The notes beneath the pieces were generated by a model. That model made no database searches. It had not been told where the DNA came from and worked only from the letters and a program-made list of their open reading frames with translations. The translations under genes were made by a program, and so were the position numbers. A stretch of DNA of 64,000 nt, from NCBI GenBank assembly GCA_038373865.1, contig JAXGGA010001126.1, positions 104,239 to 168,238 of the forward strand. Reading direction: 5' to 3'. Below, piece by piece: positions 62,848-64,000 of the stretch. How positions within the stretch are numbered: the first letter of the stretch is position 1; every line of letters starts with the position of its first letter. Origin of the DNA: Uloborus plumipes (taxonomy: Eukaryota; Arthropoda; Arachnida; Araneae; Uloboridae).

Positions 62848-63634
62848 AAATCTGGTATGGACCCCACACTACTTCCTTTTACGTGTTAATTTCTTAGTAG
62901 TTGCCTTAAGTGTTAAAAAAAAGTGCTTGGAGTGAGCAAGGTAACCATTCAAATATTTGCTCCCCTAATCTGCCACGAAACAATGCAAAAAATATTTTAC
63001 AATGGTTAATTTTCTAAATATTGCTGATTTTAATATCATTCAGTGAATTTTTTGCAAAATATAGCCAATAGTGCCAAATTAAACCCAAATTCAAAAAAAT
63101 AATTTTTTCGCCAAATTTGTCGCCAACTTGGCAATATGTCGCCAACTTGGCGTCAAACACTTGGCGACCAAAAGCTTGGCGACATATCGCCAAGTGGTCG
63201 CGCCAATTCATATCACTTGAGTCTGCATTGAAATTAACACTGATTTACCCCCAAAAAGGGGTAAAACACCCCCTTGGGAACATTCGAATGCAACCACAAG
63301 GGGAGGTGCACAACTAGACCATCCTTAGAGCCTACATACCAAGCTAGAAGTTTCTAGGGCATATAGTTTTTGAGTTATGCGAGACACATACGCACATACA
63401 TCCGCACATACGTACATACAGACGTCACGAGAAAACTCTTCGTAATTAACTCGGGGGTGGTTGAAAAGGATTTTTCGGCTACTTATATGTTGGTAGGTAC
63501 ATATGCACATGCTGACAGGTCGAAAAAACTACTGAACATGCATTCTGGGGTGAGCAAAATCAAAATTTAGACTCAAATTTGAGTGATTTTTTTTTTTGCG
63601 ATCACAATACTTCCTTTACTACGTAAAAGGAAGT
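62848..63634 (-). repeat. R repeat, full-length copy on the minus strand
   Basis: It matches 29666-30450 along its whole length in reverse, ending with the palindrome ACTTCCTTTACTACGTAAAAGGAAGT. The array of TTGGCGA / TCGCCAA palindromes is at 63108-63205. Divergence between copies is moderate and even. Confidence 0.75.
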
Positions 63635-63639
63635 AAAAA

Positions 63640-64000
63640 AGGAGGGGAAATAGCTAAAATGTTTTAAATTCTTGTTTTGATTATTGGGGGGGGGGGGACT
63701 GCAGCCCTTTCAGCACCGCCCCCTCTGCTATAGTCCCATTCCTGTAGTCATCTCACCATGTGCACTGGCAAACGCACCTGACAACAAAATTAAAAATCCT
63801 TTCACTGCTTGTATTTCCTGATTCTACCTGACTGTCTGTAATGTGGATATTCTTTCAATGGCTGCCTAAAACCACTTTGGTTTTCAGTTGTAAAATATTA
63901 TTTTTAAACTATATTGTAACTATAAGTGAGCAAAATTATGAAGGAAAACAAGTCAGTTATTGTTTTTTAAAGCGTTCTTGAAGACGAAAGACAACATATT
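63640..64000. other. Window end without identified features
   Basis: A poly-G run at 63687-63698 is the only notable feature. No coding or repeat signal was recognised. Confidence 0.35.

Overview
The window reads as intergenic or intronic DNA of an AT-rich animal genome, most likely an arthropod and possibly a chelicerate. That assignment is an inference from the repeat style (Helitrons with a CTAG end, many hAT-type MITEs, tRNA-headed SINEs, TTAA-flanked piggyBac-like MITEs) and is weak below the level of arthropod. There are no bacterial operons, rRNA genes, CRISPR arrays or long conserved reading frames. No reading frame exceeds about 170 codons, and nearly all are chance frames inside repeats.

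Layout: 1-345 is a GC-richer, promoter-like stretch with a CRE next to an ETS site. From about 1.2 kb to 59 kb the DNA is mostly a mosaic of short non-autonomous transposons separated by unremarkable AT-rich sequence. Most boundaries were set from target-site duplications read directly: 8 bp for hAT elements, TTAA for piggyBac-like elements, TA for Tc1/mariner-like elements, and 11-15 bp for SINEs. Many elements are nested, so their order of arrival can be read. About ten copies of one family (called the CACTG family here) are the commonest host for later insertions. The densest nests are at 4.3-6.0 kb, 10.9-12.1 kb, 25.6-27.4 kb, 40.2-41.9 kb, 42.0-43.5 kb, 44.7-47.0 kb, 49.5-50.8 kb, 54.4-55.4 kb and 57.0-59.0 kb.

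Coding traces from mobile elements are few: the first 26 codons of a Tigger/pogo (CENP-B type) transposase at 11195-11275 (-) and the C-terminal tail of a LINE polyprotein near 43.5-43.7 kb. A tRNA-Glu-like pseudogene with intact A and B boxes (45380-45452, -) sits inside an unusual 1.9 kb element built of GTGAC/GTCAC motifs.

Host gene signals are limited. The best is at 60.8-61.15 kb: a CpG-rich promoter with GC boxes, a CCAAT box and a CRE, then a start codon in good context and a 27-codon open frame ending at a GTGAGC splice donor. A possible second exon lies at 62191-62481. A possible 68-bp internal coding exon lies at 9259-9326. None of these could be named.
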